Shown here one piece after another: positions 33,463 to 42,995 of a DNA stretch of 64,000 nt. The notes under the pieces are model-generated. The model saw only the letters and a program-made list of their open reading frames with translations. It was not told the DNA's origin and searched no databases. This DNA is from Comamonadaceae bacterium. Lineage in GTDB: Bacteria; Pseudomonadota; Gammaproteobacteria; Burkholderiales; Burkholderiaceae_C. How positions within the stretch are numbered: the stretch's first letter is position 1; each line of letters begins with the position of its first letter. The DNA is taken from positions 1 to 64,000 of the forward strand of contig CANJPU010000027.1 of the NCBI GenBank assembly GCA_947476285.1. Direction: 5' to 3'. Both the position numbers and the translations under genes were made by a program.

Positions 33463-34524
33463 TCAGCGCCAGACATAGGTCTGGCGCGTGGAAAGGAGCG
33501 GGCGCCGCCCGGCAGCCGCTGGCGCCTCGGCCTCGAATCGGCTGTGGATGACCGCGAACACCAGAGGCCCGTCCTTGCCGTCCTTGACGTACAGGTCCTC
33601 GTAGCGGCTGAGCACACTGATTCGCTCCCCCATGCGTGCAAGAGAGAACATGGTGTGGTCGCTGCCGCCGTTGAGAAAGCGTTTGAGCGGCAGGTCCAGC
33701 GACTCCAAGCCCAAAATTGTGCTGAGCTGCCCGAATCCGTCGAAGTGCGGATCGGCGACGGCGGCGCTCAGAGGATCGGGCGTTCCCGCTGCACGGCGTA
33801 AGGCATGCAGCGGAAACAAAGGCGGTGCGACGATCTGGCCGAAGCGACCGGCTTGGGCGGCAGCATCGTCTGCGTACCAGGGATCAGGGTCCATGATGGC
33901 TTGTGCGAAACGCCGTATGGCCCCTCGCTCAACCGGCTCTGGCGCGTACTGCCGCTCGCTCCACTTACCCACTTGGCTTGTCTGGTGAGGCCCGAGGAGA
34001 CGGCTGGCCGCAGGAGACAGCGGGCTGCGGGCCACGGCGCACGGCACCGCGTCCTCAGTTGGCTGCAGCGGCTCGGGCACCGTGTCACCGCCACGCAGAG
34101 GCAGCATCACGACCGCCTCGCCAAGAGTGTTGGACGCATTTCCCGCGTCGCTGAGTTCCACCGAACACCGGACGAGGCCGAACCCAGTGCGACGCTCCAA
34201 GCCGATGACGCGGCCGCGTGCACCGAGCGTTGCGCCGCATGCATCCGTGCCGCGGTACTGGAACCGCAAGCTGCGCAGCCAGCCACCGCGTCCCGCCCAG
34301 TCCTTGAACAGCTGCGCGAGAACGTGCTGCTTCCAGGACCCGGCCACCACGACGTCAGGCAGGCCGTCGTGGCCCGTGGCAAACGGTGCGTCGTAGTGGA
34401 TGCGGTGCCAGTTCTCGATGGCGGCGGACCAGCGCATCAGGTGCATGGACGTCAGTGGCCCCTTCAATAGCGGGCCGACTTCCTGGCCCTGTTCGATGTC
34501 CTCGAAGAAAAGCTGTGTGCTCAT
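33463..34524 (-). CDS. FAS1-like dehydratase / MaoC-type hotdog protein
   Basis: MSTQLFFEDIEQGQEVGPLLKGPLTSMHLMRWSAAIENWHRIHYDAPFA plus second hotdog region. Confidence 0.75.
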   Translation of the reverse strand: MSTQLFFEDIEQGQEVGPLLKGPLTSMHLMRWSAAIENWHRIHYDAPFATGHDGLPDVVVAGSWKQHVLAQLFKDWAGRGGWLRSLRFQYRGTDACGATLGARGRVIGLERRTGFGLVRCSVELSDAGNASNTLGEAVVMLPLRGGDTVPEPLQPTEDAVPCAVARSPLSPAASRLLGPHQTSQVGKWSERQYAPEPVERGAIRRFAQAIMDPDPWYADDAAAQAGRFGQIVAPPLFPLHALRRAAGTPDPLSAAVADPHFDGFGQLSTILGLESLDLPLKRFLNGGSDHTMFSLARMGERISVLSRYEDLYVKDGKDGPLVFAVIHSRFEAEAPAAAGRRPLLSTRQTYVWR

Positions 34525-36062
34525 GGCCCCTGCGTCTCCTCTGTCTCCACTGCAGCGTCGGTGCTGCGAAACGCTTCCGCGACCTGCCTGCGCAGCAGCT
34601 TGCCCGTGCTCGTGTAGGGAAGTTGCGGCCAGAGCGCGATGCAGTCCGGCGTGCGCGCGCTTCGCACCACGCCGCGGACAAAACTGCGCAGTTCTTCTGT
34701 GCTCGGGTGGTGACCCGACCTGAGGACCACGGCCGCCACGATGCGTTGGCCCCACTGCGGATCAGCAATGCCTGCAACCGCTGCTTCGAGCACGCCCGGA
34801 TGCGTGAGCAGAACTTCCTCGATTTCAGCCGGTGCAATGTTTTCTCCACCACGAATGATCGTGTCGTCATGCCGGCCCTCGATGAACAGGTAGCCGTCTG
34901 GGTCCAGGTGCGCCTTGTCGCGGGTGTTGAACCAGCCGAGTGGGTCCAGGGCGGTTTCGCTGCCAAGATATTCACCCGAGACCTGCGGGCCACGCACCCA
35001 GAGCATTCCACTGCTCCCAGCCGCCAGGCTCGCACCCGCTTCATCGCGGATGTCGAGTTCGATGCCCTCAAGCGGACGACCTGCCGATCCGAGCCGCGCC
35101 CGGACGTGTTCCTGTGGGCTTGCCAACGCAGCGCGGTGGTCCTGGGGACCTAGCATCGCAATGGTCGAGCTCGTCTCTGTGAGCCCGTAGGCGTTGACGA
35201 AGTCCACGTGCGGCAGCAACTTCAGGGCGAGCTCCACCACGTTGCGTGCAAGCGCCGCTCCGCCATACGAGACAGTGCGCAGACTGTCCAGTTCGGGGTT
35301 CCCATCCAAGATCTTCAACTCATCGACGATGCGCGCTAGCATGGTCGGAACCAGCATGGCCTGTGAGACGCGCTGCGTGCGCGCCACATGCAGCCATTGC
35401 GTTGCACTGAAGTTATCGAGATAAGCGATTGTTCGCGTGGCGTAGATGTTGCTCAGCAGATTGCTCACACCGGCGATGTGGTACGGCGGCACGCTCACCA
35501 GCGCCATCTCGGACGCCTCGGCGCTCCCGAAATCCATGTTGGTGAAAATGTAGGAGCTCACATGCGAATGGCGAAGCACCGCGGACTTCGGTGCGGACGA
35601 AGTGCCGCTGGTTTGCAGGAGGATCGCAACACTGTCAGAGGCAGCTTCACCCAGCTCGATGTCTTGTTCCTGAGGCACCTGGAGTGCAACTCCGATCCAA
35701 TCGGCCGCCAGCGCGCACTGCCATCCCAGCCTTCGCAAGCGTTCGGCCGATGTGGCATCGCCAAGCAACATCGGGCGTGCCAGCGCCGCCAAGGCCGCGC
35801 TCAGTTGAGCATCCCCCAAGCGATAGTTCAAGGGCAGCAGCGGTACTCCCGCAGCAGCAGCCCCGAACACAGCCACCGCGAATGCGGGATGGTTCGCCCC
35901 CATGTAGACCACGTGGCTGGAACCGCCCGCGCGCACCTGCCGCGCTAGCGAGAGCGACATCTGCCGCAGGTCCTCGTAGCTGAGACGGGAATCTCCCCAA
36001 ACGATCGCGCAGCGGTCGGGCGTGGCGCAAGCAGCCATGTCCAAGAGCGTCCAGATCGACAT
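34521..36062 (-). CDS. AMP-dependent acyl-CoA synthetase/ligase
   Basis: LLQTSGTSSAPKSAVLRHSHV; YGLTETSS; GYLFIEGRHDDTIIRGGENIAPAEIEEVL. Confidence 0.92.
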   Translation of the reverse strand: MSIWTLLDMAACATPDRCAIVWGDSRLSYEDLRQMSLSLARQVRAGGSSHVVYMGANHPAFAVAVFGAAAAGVPLLPLNYRLGDAQLSAALAALARPMLLGDATSAERLRRLGWQCALAADWIGVALQVPQEQDIELGEAASDSVAILLQTSGTSSAPKSAVLRHSHVSSYIFTNMDFGSAEASEMALVSVPPYHIAGVSNLLSNIYATRTIAYLDNFSATQWLHVARTQRVSQAMLVPTMLARIVDELKILDGNPELDSLRTVSYGGAALARNVVELALKLLPHVDFVNAYGLTETSSTIAMLGPQDHRAALASPQEHVRARLGSAGRPLEGIELDIRDEAGASLAAGSSGMLWVRGPQVSGEYLGSETALDPLGWFNTRDKAHLDPDGYLFIEGRHDDTIIRGGENIAPAEIEEVLLTHPGVLEAAVAGIADPQWGQRIVAAVVLRSGHHPSTEELRSFVRGVVRSARTPDCIALWPQLPYTSTGKLLRRQVAEAFRSTDAAVETEETQGP

Positions 36063-36072
36063 CGGCCATTCC

Positions 36073-36381
36073 TCAATCGGAGGCGGGCAGCTTGCGCGGC
36101 CCCATTTGCTGCAAAGGCTCCGCTCCCAGCGAAAGGCTGCCTGCGCCACCCCGCACGCACAGCACCTCCAGGACTGCGCCGCTCTTCTCATAGCGCTTAC
36201 CCAGAAGTGTTCCGTCGGCAAACGCTGGGTCCATGGATGTCGGTGGCTCTTGTGCATCGCTGGCTGCCCGCATCGCCGTCCCGCCGCAGCGCAGATCCAC
36301 GTCGCCAGCTTGCGCGCGCACGACCACCACCTCCGTTTCGCACACGGCACTTCGCAGGCGCGCTCCTGGTTTCAGATTCAT
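36073..36381 (-). CDS. Small protein of unknown function in acyl-CoA operon
   Basis: MNLKPGARLRSAVCETEVVVVRAQAGDVDLRCGGTAM...; coupled (4-nt overlap) to the upstream gene. Confidence 0.65.
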   Translation of the reverse strand: MNLKPGARLRSAVCETEVVVVRAQAGDVDLRCGGTAMRAASDAQEPPTSMDPAFADGTLLGKRYEKSGAVLEVLCVRGGAGSLSLGAEPLQQMGPRKLPASD

Positions 36382-37634
36382 TGTGCATCCTCGCGCGTGA
36401 CCGCACCACCCAGGTCGCGCGGGATGGGAAGTGGGACAAGACCGCTGGCTCGGGTGGGAAGCGCGACGGTTGCGGTGCCCACCGTCGTCACTTCACCACG
36501 CTGGTTGTCCGCATGAAGTTCCAGATCCACCAGCTTGTAGTCACCAACCACTCGCTTGCCCACGACACTTCCGCGCCACCAGAGCGTGTCTCCAAACAGA
36601 TTGGGACGCTTGAGGGTGGCCGAGAACTTGTGCAGCACGCCCTCGTCACCCATCCAATGGGTCACCAGGTTGCCACCCCAGGAAACCCGCTGAAAGCCCG
36701 AGTCGTAGGCGCCGCCCATGCCAATATCACCACCCACATCCGCCTCCAGGTGGCCACGGCCGGGCGATTGCTTCACCCCGGAATCCGAGATGTCGTAGTC
36801 CGCATGGCGCTGGCGATAGTGCACAGCGTCAGCATGGGCGCCCCCATAGGGGCGCGCACCCATCGCACCCGCGTAGAAGGCCACCATGTCGTTGGAGTTC
36901 AGTGGCCCCTTGACCACGGCGGGCAACTGCTCACCGACCTTCACGTCCTCGAAATAGCGAGGAACGGCACCACGGGGCGTCTCGCGCAGGATCTCGTTCT
37001 CGATGGCCTCGATCTCCTGCGCGGCATAGCGGTGTGGTGGCCTGCGCTCGTATTTCACCTTGCCTTCTTTCTTGAGCGCGGCGCCGCGCGGTGTGCGCGC
37101 ATTGCGTCCATAGGCCTCGGCGATGAGCAGCCCATCGGGGCGCTGGTAACGCGTATAGCCCGTCTGCAGCAGCCAACGGTTTGAGAAACGGCCGGTCTTC
37201 AAGTCCTGTGCGTGGAATGTCGTCACCGGACGGATCTCGTCTCCAAGGCGCACGACATCGTAGAAAGTCCAGTCCACGCCGGCATAGATCCATTGCAGTC
37301 CCGGCAGGCGCGGTGCGACGATCGTGTTGTCGAAGGCGAACAGGAACATCGGGGGCGCGATCAGCCCGCCCCAGCGTGTCTTGCTTGCGTACGCCGGGTC
37401 ACGGTAGAGTGGGTTGCGGTCGCCGATGCCTTCCACGAAATGGGCTATGGCGTCGCGCGTGGCCTGTGTCACCCACTGCATTCGGTCGCGCCGAAGCTGC
37501 GTGCCGAGCAGCGATGCCGCATCGGCGATCGCCGCATCGGTGAGCTCGCCCCATGGCTGTGCCACAGCCGGCTGTGCCTGCGTGGCTTGCGATTGTTCTT
37601 GTTCCATGGGCGTCTCGTCTCCTGTTCGGTTCAT
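36378..37634 (-). CDS. FAS1-like dehydratase/MaoC domain protein
   Basis: HFVEGIGDRNPLYRDPAYASKTRWGGLIAPPMFLFAFDNT; similar to the protein encoded at 52322..53482. Confidence 0.85.
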   Translation of the reverse strand: MNRTGDETPMEQEQSQATQAQPAVAQPWGELTDAAIADAASLLGTQLRRDRMQWVTQATRDAIAHFVEGIGDRNPLYRDPAYASKTRWGGLIAPPMFLFAFDNTIVAPRLPGLQWIYAGVDWTFYDVVRLGDEIRPVTTFHAQDLKTGRFSNRWLLQTGYTRYQRPDGLLIAEAYGRNARTPRGAALKKEGKVKYERRPPHRYAAQEIEAIENEILRETPRGAVPRYFEDVKVGEQLPAVVKGPLNSNDMVAFYAGAMGARPYGGAHADAVHYRQRHADYDISDSGVKQSPGRGHLEADVGGDIGMGGAYDSGFQRVSWGGNLVTHWMGDEGVLHKFSATLKRPNLFGDTLWWRGSVVGKRVVGDYKLVDLELHADNQRGEVTTVGTATVALPTRASGLVPLPIPRDLGGAVTREDAQ

Positions 37635-39991
37635 GCGGGTTGAGGACGGGGATCCGTTCCATCGAACGCTCCGTGCGCATGCAATGTTTCCAGCTCATCG
37701 TGCGATAGGCCAAGCTCGGCCAACACTTCGGCCGAGTGCTCCCCCAGGTCGGGCGCGCGGCCACGCACGGTGGCGATCGGCGGCTCAGCCCGCATGGGCG
37801 TTCCATAGATCGGCAATGGCCCAAGGATGTGGTGATCGACTTTCACGATCGACATCCGGGCCAGCGCATGCGCGTCTTCCAGCAGATGTTCGACGGCATA
37901 CACCGGTGCAGCCGGCACCCCAGCCTCGGCCAGCAAAGCGAAGGCACTTTGCGCTGAGCGCGCCGCGGCCCATGCACGGATCCAGTCCTCGATCTCGGCG
38001 CCGTGCTGTCGGCGCTCCGACGCATTGAGCGGCTTGGCCCATGAGGGGGCTTTGAGCACCTGGTGCAGCATCTGCCAATCGCCGTCGCAGCGAACCGCGA
38101 TGCTGATCCAGTCGTCTTCTCCCGCGGTTCGATAGATCCCATGGGGCGTGAATGCCACGTGCTCGTTGTGCACCGCCGGCCGTGCGCTGGCATCGATCTG
38201 GCGCGCCACCATCAAGGGGCCCAAATGATAGGCCGCGGATTCCATCATTGAGGTATCGACGATAACGCCCCGGCCACAGGACTGTGCGCGCCGCACAGCA
38301 GCCAGCGCGGCCAGCGAGGCAAAGAGCGCTGCGCTCACATCGCCCAGGTTCAGGGTGACCAAACCGATGGGCGGTTCGCTGCGGTATGCGCACAGCGCAT
38401 CGAGCCCGCCAAGGGCCGTGCTCTGTGCAGCATAGCCACGCAATGTGGCGTCAGGGCCTTTTTGTCCGCATATGCTGATGCGCACCATCACCAGATCGGG
38501 CTTGATGCGCGCGAACCATTCCGGCGAAAGTCCGAGCCGGTCCAGGGAGCCGGCCCCGAAGTTCTCAACGACCATGTCAGCCTGCGCGACCAGCCTGGCA
38601 AGCACCGTCTTGCCGGCCTCGCTCGCGATGTCAAGTACCAAGCTGCGCTTGCCGCGGTTCACGTTGTTGAAATGCGGCATGAGGTTGGGCAGAAGCCCGT
38701 CTTCATCTTCCGCAGGATCGATGTCGAGCAGGGGCACGCCCACCCGGGATGTGTCCAACTTGGACTTCGATTCGATCTTGATCACATCTGCTCCCAGGTC
38801 ACCCATGGTCTGTGCAACGAGCGGACCGCTCAAGACCCAGCCCAGGTCCAGCACGCGTATACCGGCAAGTGGCAGCGCCTGAGCAGACGGCACAGGCGCT
38901 GCCGCAGCTGGCGCGGCCGGCGGCTGTGTGCCTTCTGAGCCGAGTTCTGTCAGTGTGAAAGGGGGGCGCGGTACTTTCAGCTTGCCCCCCTCGTGCGAAC
39001 GCTCGACCATGAAGCCGCGGCTCGCGAGCTGGCGATCGACCAGCAGGTCGTCGATCGTCTGTACCGCTGCGAATGGAATGCCGTGCTGCACAGCGATTTC
39101 GCGCAGTTGGGCTTTGGTGTGCTGGCTCAGCCATGCGCCGACCAAGCGATCCAGTTCCTGGACGTGCTTCTCGCCGTTCACGCGGCGATCGGCAAACTCC
39201 GGTTGCGAGCCCCAGGCAGGATCGCCCATGATCTTCAATAGCTTCTTCCATTGACGACCCTGAAGGCACACCAGGGAGACTGCGCCATCCTTGCAAGGCA
39301 GCACGGTGAACGGATACGGATTTGGCTTGCGGGGGCCAGCACGGCGGGAGACATCGCCGACAAGCGCCGCCAGGCTGTACAGGCCGGCAACATGGTTTGT
39401 TGCCAGCACATCCGCTTCGGCAAGGTCAACCCGTGTAAGCCCTGGGCGCCGCAGCGAGGCAAGGGCCGAGATGGCAGCCATGACCCCGCCCTGGTAGGCG
39501 GCCAGCATGATCGGCGGTGCAATCGGCTCGCGCGCCGCATCGCCAACGTAGGCGGCGATCGCACCGTAGGCCATCAGGTTGAGCTCTGTTGCGGGCCGGC
39601 CAGCATAAGGGCCTTCTTGGCCGAAGGCTGACAAATGAACCCAGACAGCCTTGTCCTGCCCCAACATCTGCGCCCAGGGCGCGCAGTCGGTGCGCGTCTC
39701 GCCAGACGTGAAGAGGACGTCGAATGGCGCAGCCGCATGCGCCTGTTTCAGCTCATCCACACTGTGCGCAAGGGTCTTGCTCTGATCAAGGGCAATTGCC
39801 AGGGCGGCCAAGTCCAGCAATGGCACATCCGCAGGCTCATCCTCTGGGTGCGACTCAAGACGAAAGACTTCGGCGCCCAGATCAGCGAGCAACGCGCCCG
39901 CGACACGGACCGACAGTCGCCCCGGGATTTCCAACACGCGCAATCCGGCGAGCGGGCCCGAAGGTGACAGCGGGGGAAGTGCGACAGTCAC
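37631..39991 (-). CDS. Tandem two-domain CaiB/BaiF CoA-transferase fusion (786 aa)
   Basis: Two successive family III modules: PLAGLRVLEIPGRLSVRVAGALLADLGAEVFRLE and PLAGIRVLDLGWVLSGPLVAQTMGDLGADVIKIE. Confidence 0.88.
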   Translation of the reverse strand: MTVALPPLSPSGPLAGLRVLEIPGRLSVRVAGALLADLGAEVFRLESHPEDEPADVPLLDLAALAIALDQSKTLAHSVDELKQAHAAAPFDVLFTSGETRTDCAPWAQMLGQDKAVWVHLSAFGQEGPYAGRPATELNLMAYGAIAAYVGDAAREPIAPPIMLAAYQGGVMAAISALASLRRPGLTRVDLAEADVLATNHVAGLYSLAALVGDVSRRAGPRKPNPYPFTVLPCKDGAVSLVCLQGRQWKKLLKIMGDPAWGSQPEFADRRVNGEKHVQELDRLVGAWLSQHTKAQLREIAVQHGIPFAAVQTIDDLLVDRQLASRGFMVERSHEGGKLKVPRPPFTLTELGSEGTQPPAAPAAAAPVPSAQALPLAGIRVLDLGWVLSGPLVAQTMGDLGADVIKIESKSKLDTSRVGVPLLDIDPAEDEDGLLPNLMPHFNNVNRGKRSLVLDIASEAGKTVLARLVAQADMVVENFGAGSLDRLGLSPEWFARIKPDLVMVRISICGQKGPDATLRGYAAQSTALGGLDALCAYRSEPPIGLVTLNLGDVSAALFASLAALAAVRRAQSCGRGVIVDTSMMESAAYHLGPLMVARQIDASARPAVHNEHVAFTPHGIYRTAGEDDWISIAVRCDGDWQMLHQVLKAPSWAKPLNASERRQHGAEIEDWIRAWAAARSAQSAFALLAEAGVPAAPVYAVEHLLEDAHALARMSIVKVDHHILGPLPIYGTPMRAEPPIATVRGRAPDLGEHSAEVLAELGLSHDELETLHAHGAFDGTDPRPQPA

Positions 39992-40030
39992 ACCAGATCC
40001 TCATGTGATCGGCGTTGGATCATTCATAAA

Positions 40031-40046
40031 TGTCGTATATACGACA
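40031..40046. promoter_or_regulatory. 16-bp perfect palindrome TGTCGTATATACGACA, candidate operator of the 39991-leftward operon
   Basis: Read directly; sits 40 bp upstream of the CoA-transferase start and next to an IclR gene. Confidence 0.65.
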
Positions 40047-40122
40047 AGATAGACGCGATACGGATAGTGTAGTGTCGCTCGTTAGAAGGGTCAAGAATGG
40101 CGGACGACTCAGGACCACGATT

Positions 40123-40956
40123 TCAGGCAGTCACTGCCACGCCGTAACCAAACGGATAGACGGTGCAGCCTACTCGTTGCGACAGGGTTCGCCCGGCGGC
40201 GTGCAGGGCGACGACCATTCGCGCTTCTTCTTCTTCGGTGACCGCATGGCTAGGGAAAGCCAAGCTGAGGGTGCCGATGGCCTCGGGCCCGCGACCGAAC
40301 ACCGGTGCCGATATCACCCCAAGGCCAGGTGTCGTTTCACCCCGCTGCACCGAATAGCCTTGGGCCCGCGCCTGATCGATCAGGCGGTCAATTTCAGCGG
40401 GCTCGGTCACTGTGAATTCAGAAATTCGTTCTAGTGGTTGCTGAACCCGCAGGCGCTGCGAGCGCTCTCGGTCTATGAAAGCCAACAAGACGCGACCCGC
40501 CGAAGTGGAGTGAACCGGCAGCCAGGTGCCCGCACGCCAGCCGGTATCGACAAACAAGGGGCCTTCGATTCCCAGAAGGTAAAGCACCCGGTCGCCGTCG
40601 AGCACCGACAGCCGGGCACTGTGGCCGGTTTTGTTGACCAAATCTCGCATCACCGGCATTGCACCTCGGCTGAGCGTATCGAAGGTGACGTAGCGCGAGC
40701 CCAGCACAAAGAGTCTGGCACCCGCCTGGTAGCGCCGTGATTCCACGTGCTGGCTGAGCAAGCCGAACTCGGCAAAGGTCGCCAGAACCTTTGACACTTG
40801 GCTCTTGGACAGCTTGCAGCGCTCGGCGAGCTCACCCACTCCAAAATCTTGTCGCTCGCCGGCAAATTCCATCAGCACACGCAAAGCCGAACGCAGGGAT
40901 TTCATGCCCTCGGCATCTGCCCCCGCGCTCGACTTGTCGGTCAGGTCTTGCTCCAT
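40123..40956 (-). CDS. IclR-family transcriptional regulator
   Basis: SALRVLMEFAGERQDFGVGELAERCKLSKSQVSKVLATFAEFGLL; IclR effector domain. Confidence 0.88.
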   Translation of the reverse strand: MEQDLTDKSSAGADAEGMKSLRSALRVLMEFAGERQDFGVGELAERCKLSKSQVSKVLATFAEFGLLSQHVESRRYQAGARLFVLGSRYVTFDTLSRGAMPVMRDLVNKTGHSARLSVLDGDRVLYLLGIEGPLFVDTGWRAGTWLPVHSTSAGRVLLAFIDRERSQRLRVQQPLERISEFTVTEPAEIDRLIDQARAQGYSVQRGETTPGLGVISAPVFGRGPEAIGTLSLAFPSHAVTEEEEARMVVALHAAGRTLSQRVGCTVYPFGYGVAVTA

Positions 40957-40959
40957 GAT

Positions 40960-42207
40960 TTACCACGCCTGTTTCAAGAGTTGAAGGATGGCCTCTGCAC
41001 TGACGGTTCGACGCGGGTTGAAATACGTGCCCCGATCGACCAGCGCGTGATCGGCAATCAGAGGCAACAAAGAAATATCAAGCCCCGTGTCCCGCAACCG
41101 TGTCGGCACCTTTGCGCTTACCTGTAGTTCGCGCACCTTTTGAATGGCGGCCTGAGCTTGCTCTGCTTCAGTGCCCTGCATCACACCCATCGCCTGCGCC
41201 ATGCCGGCGAGTTCAGTCTGCGCCACCGGCAGGTTATAGAGCATCACGTGCGGCAACATGATCGAATTGGCCACCCCATGGGACAACCCGCCAGCCGCGC
41301 CCAGGCAATGGCATATGGCGTGATGAATACCCACCCGCGCGTTCGATATCACCATTCCCGAAAGGTGCGCCGCGTTGAGCACACCTGCGCGCGCGTCGAT
41401 GTCCTTTGGATTGGCCACCATTCTCGGCAGTGCGTCCATGAACAGGCGTATGCCGTGCAGCGCCAATGCGTCGGAGATTGGGTTTCGAAGGCGAGAGTAC
41501 AGGCCTTCGACACAATGGGCGAAACCGTTCATGGCGGTGGTGGCCATCACGGCCACTGGCACTTCCACGTTCGCCTCAGGGTCCAGCACGATCAAGCGGC
41601 TTGCCAGCGTGTTGTCCCAGAACAGGAGCTTGCGGCCGTCGTTGTCACGAATGCCCAGGCCTGGCGTCACCTCAGCAGCCGAGGCGGTGGTCACCACCGT
41701 GATGACGGGTAGCTTAGGCGCCGGCAATGGCTTGGGGAAAAACCGATCTGGTGGCTCGAAGCGACTCGCATGCTCTTGCAGGCGCCCGCCCTCGCCAAGC
41801 AAAATCGCAATGCCCTTGGCGCTGTCGGATGCGCTGCCCCCGCCCACCGCCACGAGGCCATCGACGCGATGTTCGCGTGCGAGTTGCGCGCCCCGCGTGA
41901 CCATATCGACAGCAGAGTGCTCGACCACCTGATCGAACACCAGTACCGCGCGTGGACCCAACGCAGCCAGCACGCGATCAAACAACTTGCTTCGTCGGGT
42001 GTTGCCGCCACACACGACCATCACTCGCTCGCATCCCAGCGCCTTGGCTTCTGCCCCAAGCGTGTCGATCGCGCCAGGTCTGTGGACTACGCGTGTGCCG
42101 GTGTTGCGATAGTCGAGCCAACCCGCCGGAAGGATATCGGGTGCGCGCTCGGCTGAGGCAGCCAATGGAGTCAGGTCTTGCGTCATGAATGTGTCTGATA
42201 TGTTCAC
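40960..42207 (-). CDS. Iron-containing alcohol dehydrogenase / maleylacetate reductase-like
   Basis: VAVGGGSASDSAKGIAILL...TTASAAEVTPG...ARVGIHHAICHCLGAAGGLSHGVANSIMLPHVM; GTG start overlaps upstream permease stop. Confidence 0.82.
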   Translation of the reverse strand: MNISDTFMTQDLTPLAASAERAPDILPAGWLDYRNTGTRVVHRPGAIDTLGAEAKALGCERVMVVCGGNTRRSKLFDRVLAALGPRAVLVFDQVVEHSAVDMVTRGAQLAREHRVDGLVAVGGGSASDSAKGIAILLGEGGRLQEHASRFEPPDRFFPKPLPAPKLPVITVVTTASAAEVTPGLGIRDNDGRKLLFWDNTLASRLIVLDPEANVEVPVAVMATTAMNGFAHCVEGLYSRLRNPISDALALHGIRLFMDALPRMVANPKDIDARAGVLNAAHLSGMVISNARVGIHHAICHCLGAAGGLSHGVANSIMLPHVMLYNLPVAQTELAGMAQAMGVMQGTEAEQAQAAIQKVRELQVSAKVPTRLRDTGLDISLLPLIADHALVDRGTYFNPRRTVSAEAILQLLKQAW

Positions 42208-42995
42208 TGCTTGTTCGACCAGTGATCCTGGGCGTTGGCGTCCCAAAAGACGATTTTTCGGTGGGCCCAATCGGCCAGCAGATACAGGCTCACCCCGAAA
42301 GAGCTGAGGATCAAGAGAATGGCAAATACGCCGGGTGTGTCGAGCTTGAACATCAACTGGCTCATCAGATAGCCAAGCCCCGCTTCCGCACCTACAAACT
42401 CTGCCGCTATCGCGCCCAGCAAGGCAAGCACCACGGCCGTTTTCATACCTGCGAAGATGTACGGCGCGGCGCTGGGCAGCCGAACCCAGATCAGCTCATG
42501 CCGCCACCCGCCTTTGAGAGAGCGTATCAAGGCAATGCGGTCGGAATCCACCGCACGCAAGCCCACAATCACGTTGACCAACACGGGGAAGATCGCAACG
42601 ATCATGGTGATGAGTATCTTGGACTCAATGCCAAAGCCCACCCAGATCATCATGAGCGGCGCCAAGGCGATCTTCGGCATGGTCTGCAGCGCGAGCAGGT
42701 AGGGGTAGACCATCACCTCGAAGGTACGCGAGAGCGCAATGGGCACGCCCACCAAAATGCCGAAGCTCACCCCAAGCACGTAGCCCATGACGACTTCCTG
42801 CGCGGTCACGGCGATATGCTTTTGAAACATGCCGGTACGAAAGCCCTCGCTCAGCGATTTCAGAATGTCTGAGGGTTTGGGCAGAATCATCTGCTGCACC
42901 TTGAACACATGCACCGCAATCTCCCAGGCGCCAATCAGCGCGATGAAGAGTAACAAGGGTCCACCGATGCGAAACCAGCGGCTTGTGACATTCAT
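42204..42995 (-). CDS. ABC transporter permease (nitrate/sulfonate/taurine type)
   Basis: SsuC/TauC-like membrane protein; EFVGAEAGLGYLMSQL. Confidence 0.9.
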   Translation of the reverse strand: MNVTSRWFRIGGPLLLFIALIGAWEIAVHVFKVQQMILPKPSDILKSLSEGFRTGMFQKHIAVTAQEVVMGYVLGVSFGILVGVPIALSRTFEVMVYPYLLALQTMPKIALAPLMMIWVGFGIESKILITMIVAIFPVLVNVIVGLRAVDSDRIALIRSLKGGWRHELIWVRLPSAAPYIFAGMKTAVVLALLGAIAAEFVGAEAGLGYLMSQLMFKLDTPGVFAILLILSSFGVSLYLLADWAHRKIVFWDANAQDHWSNKQ

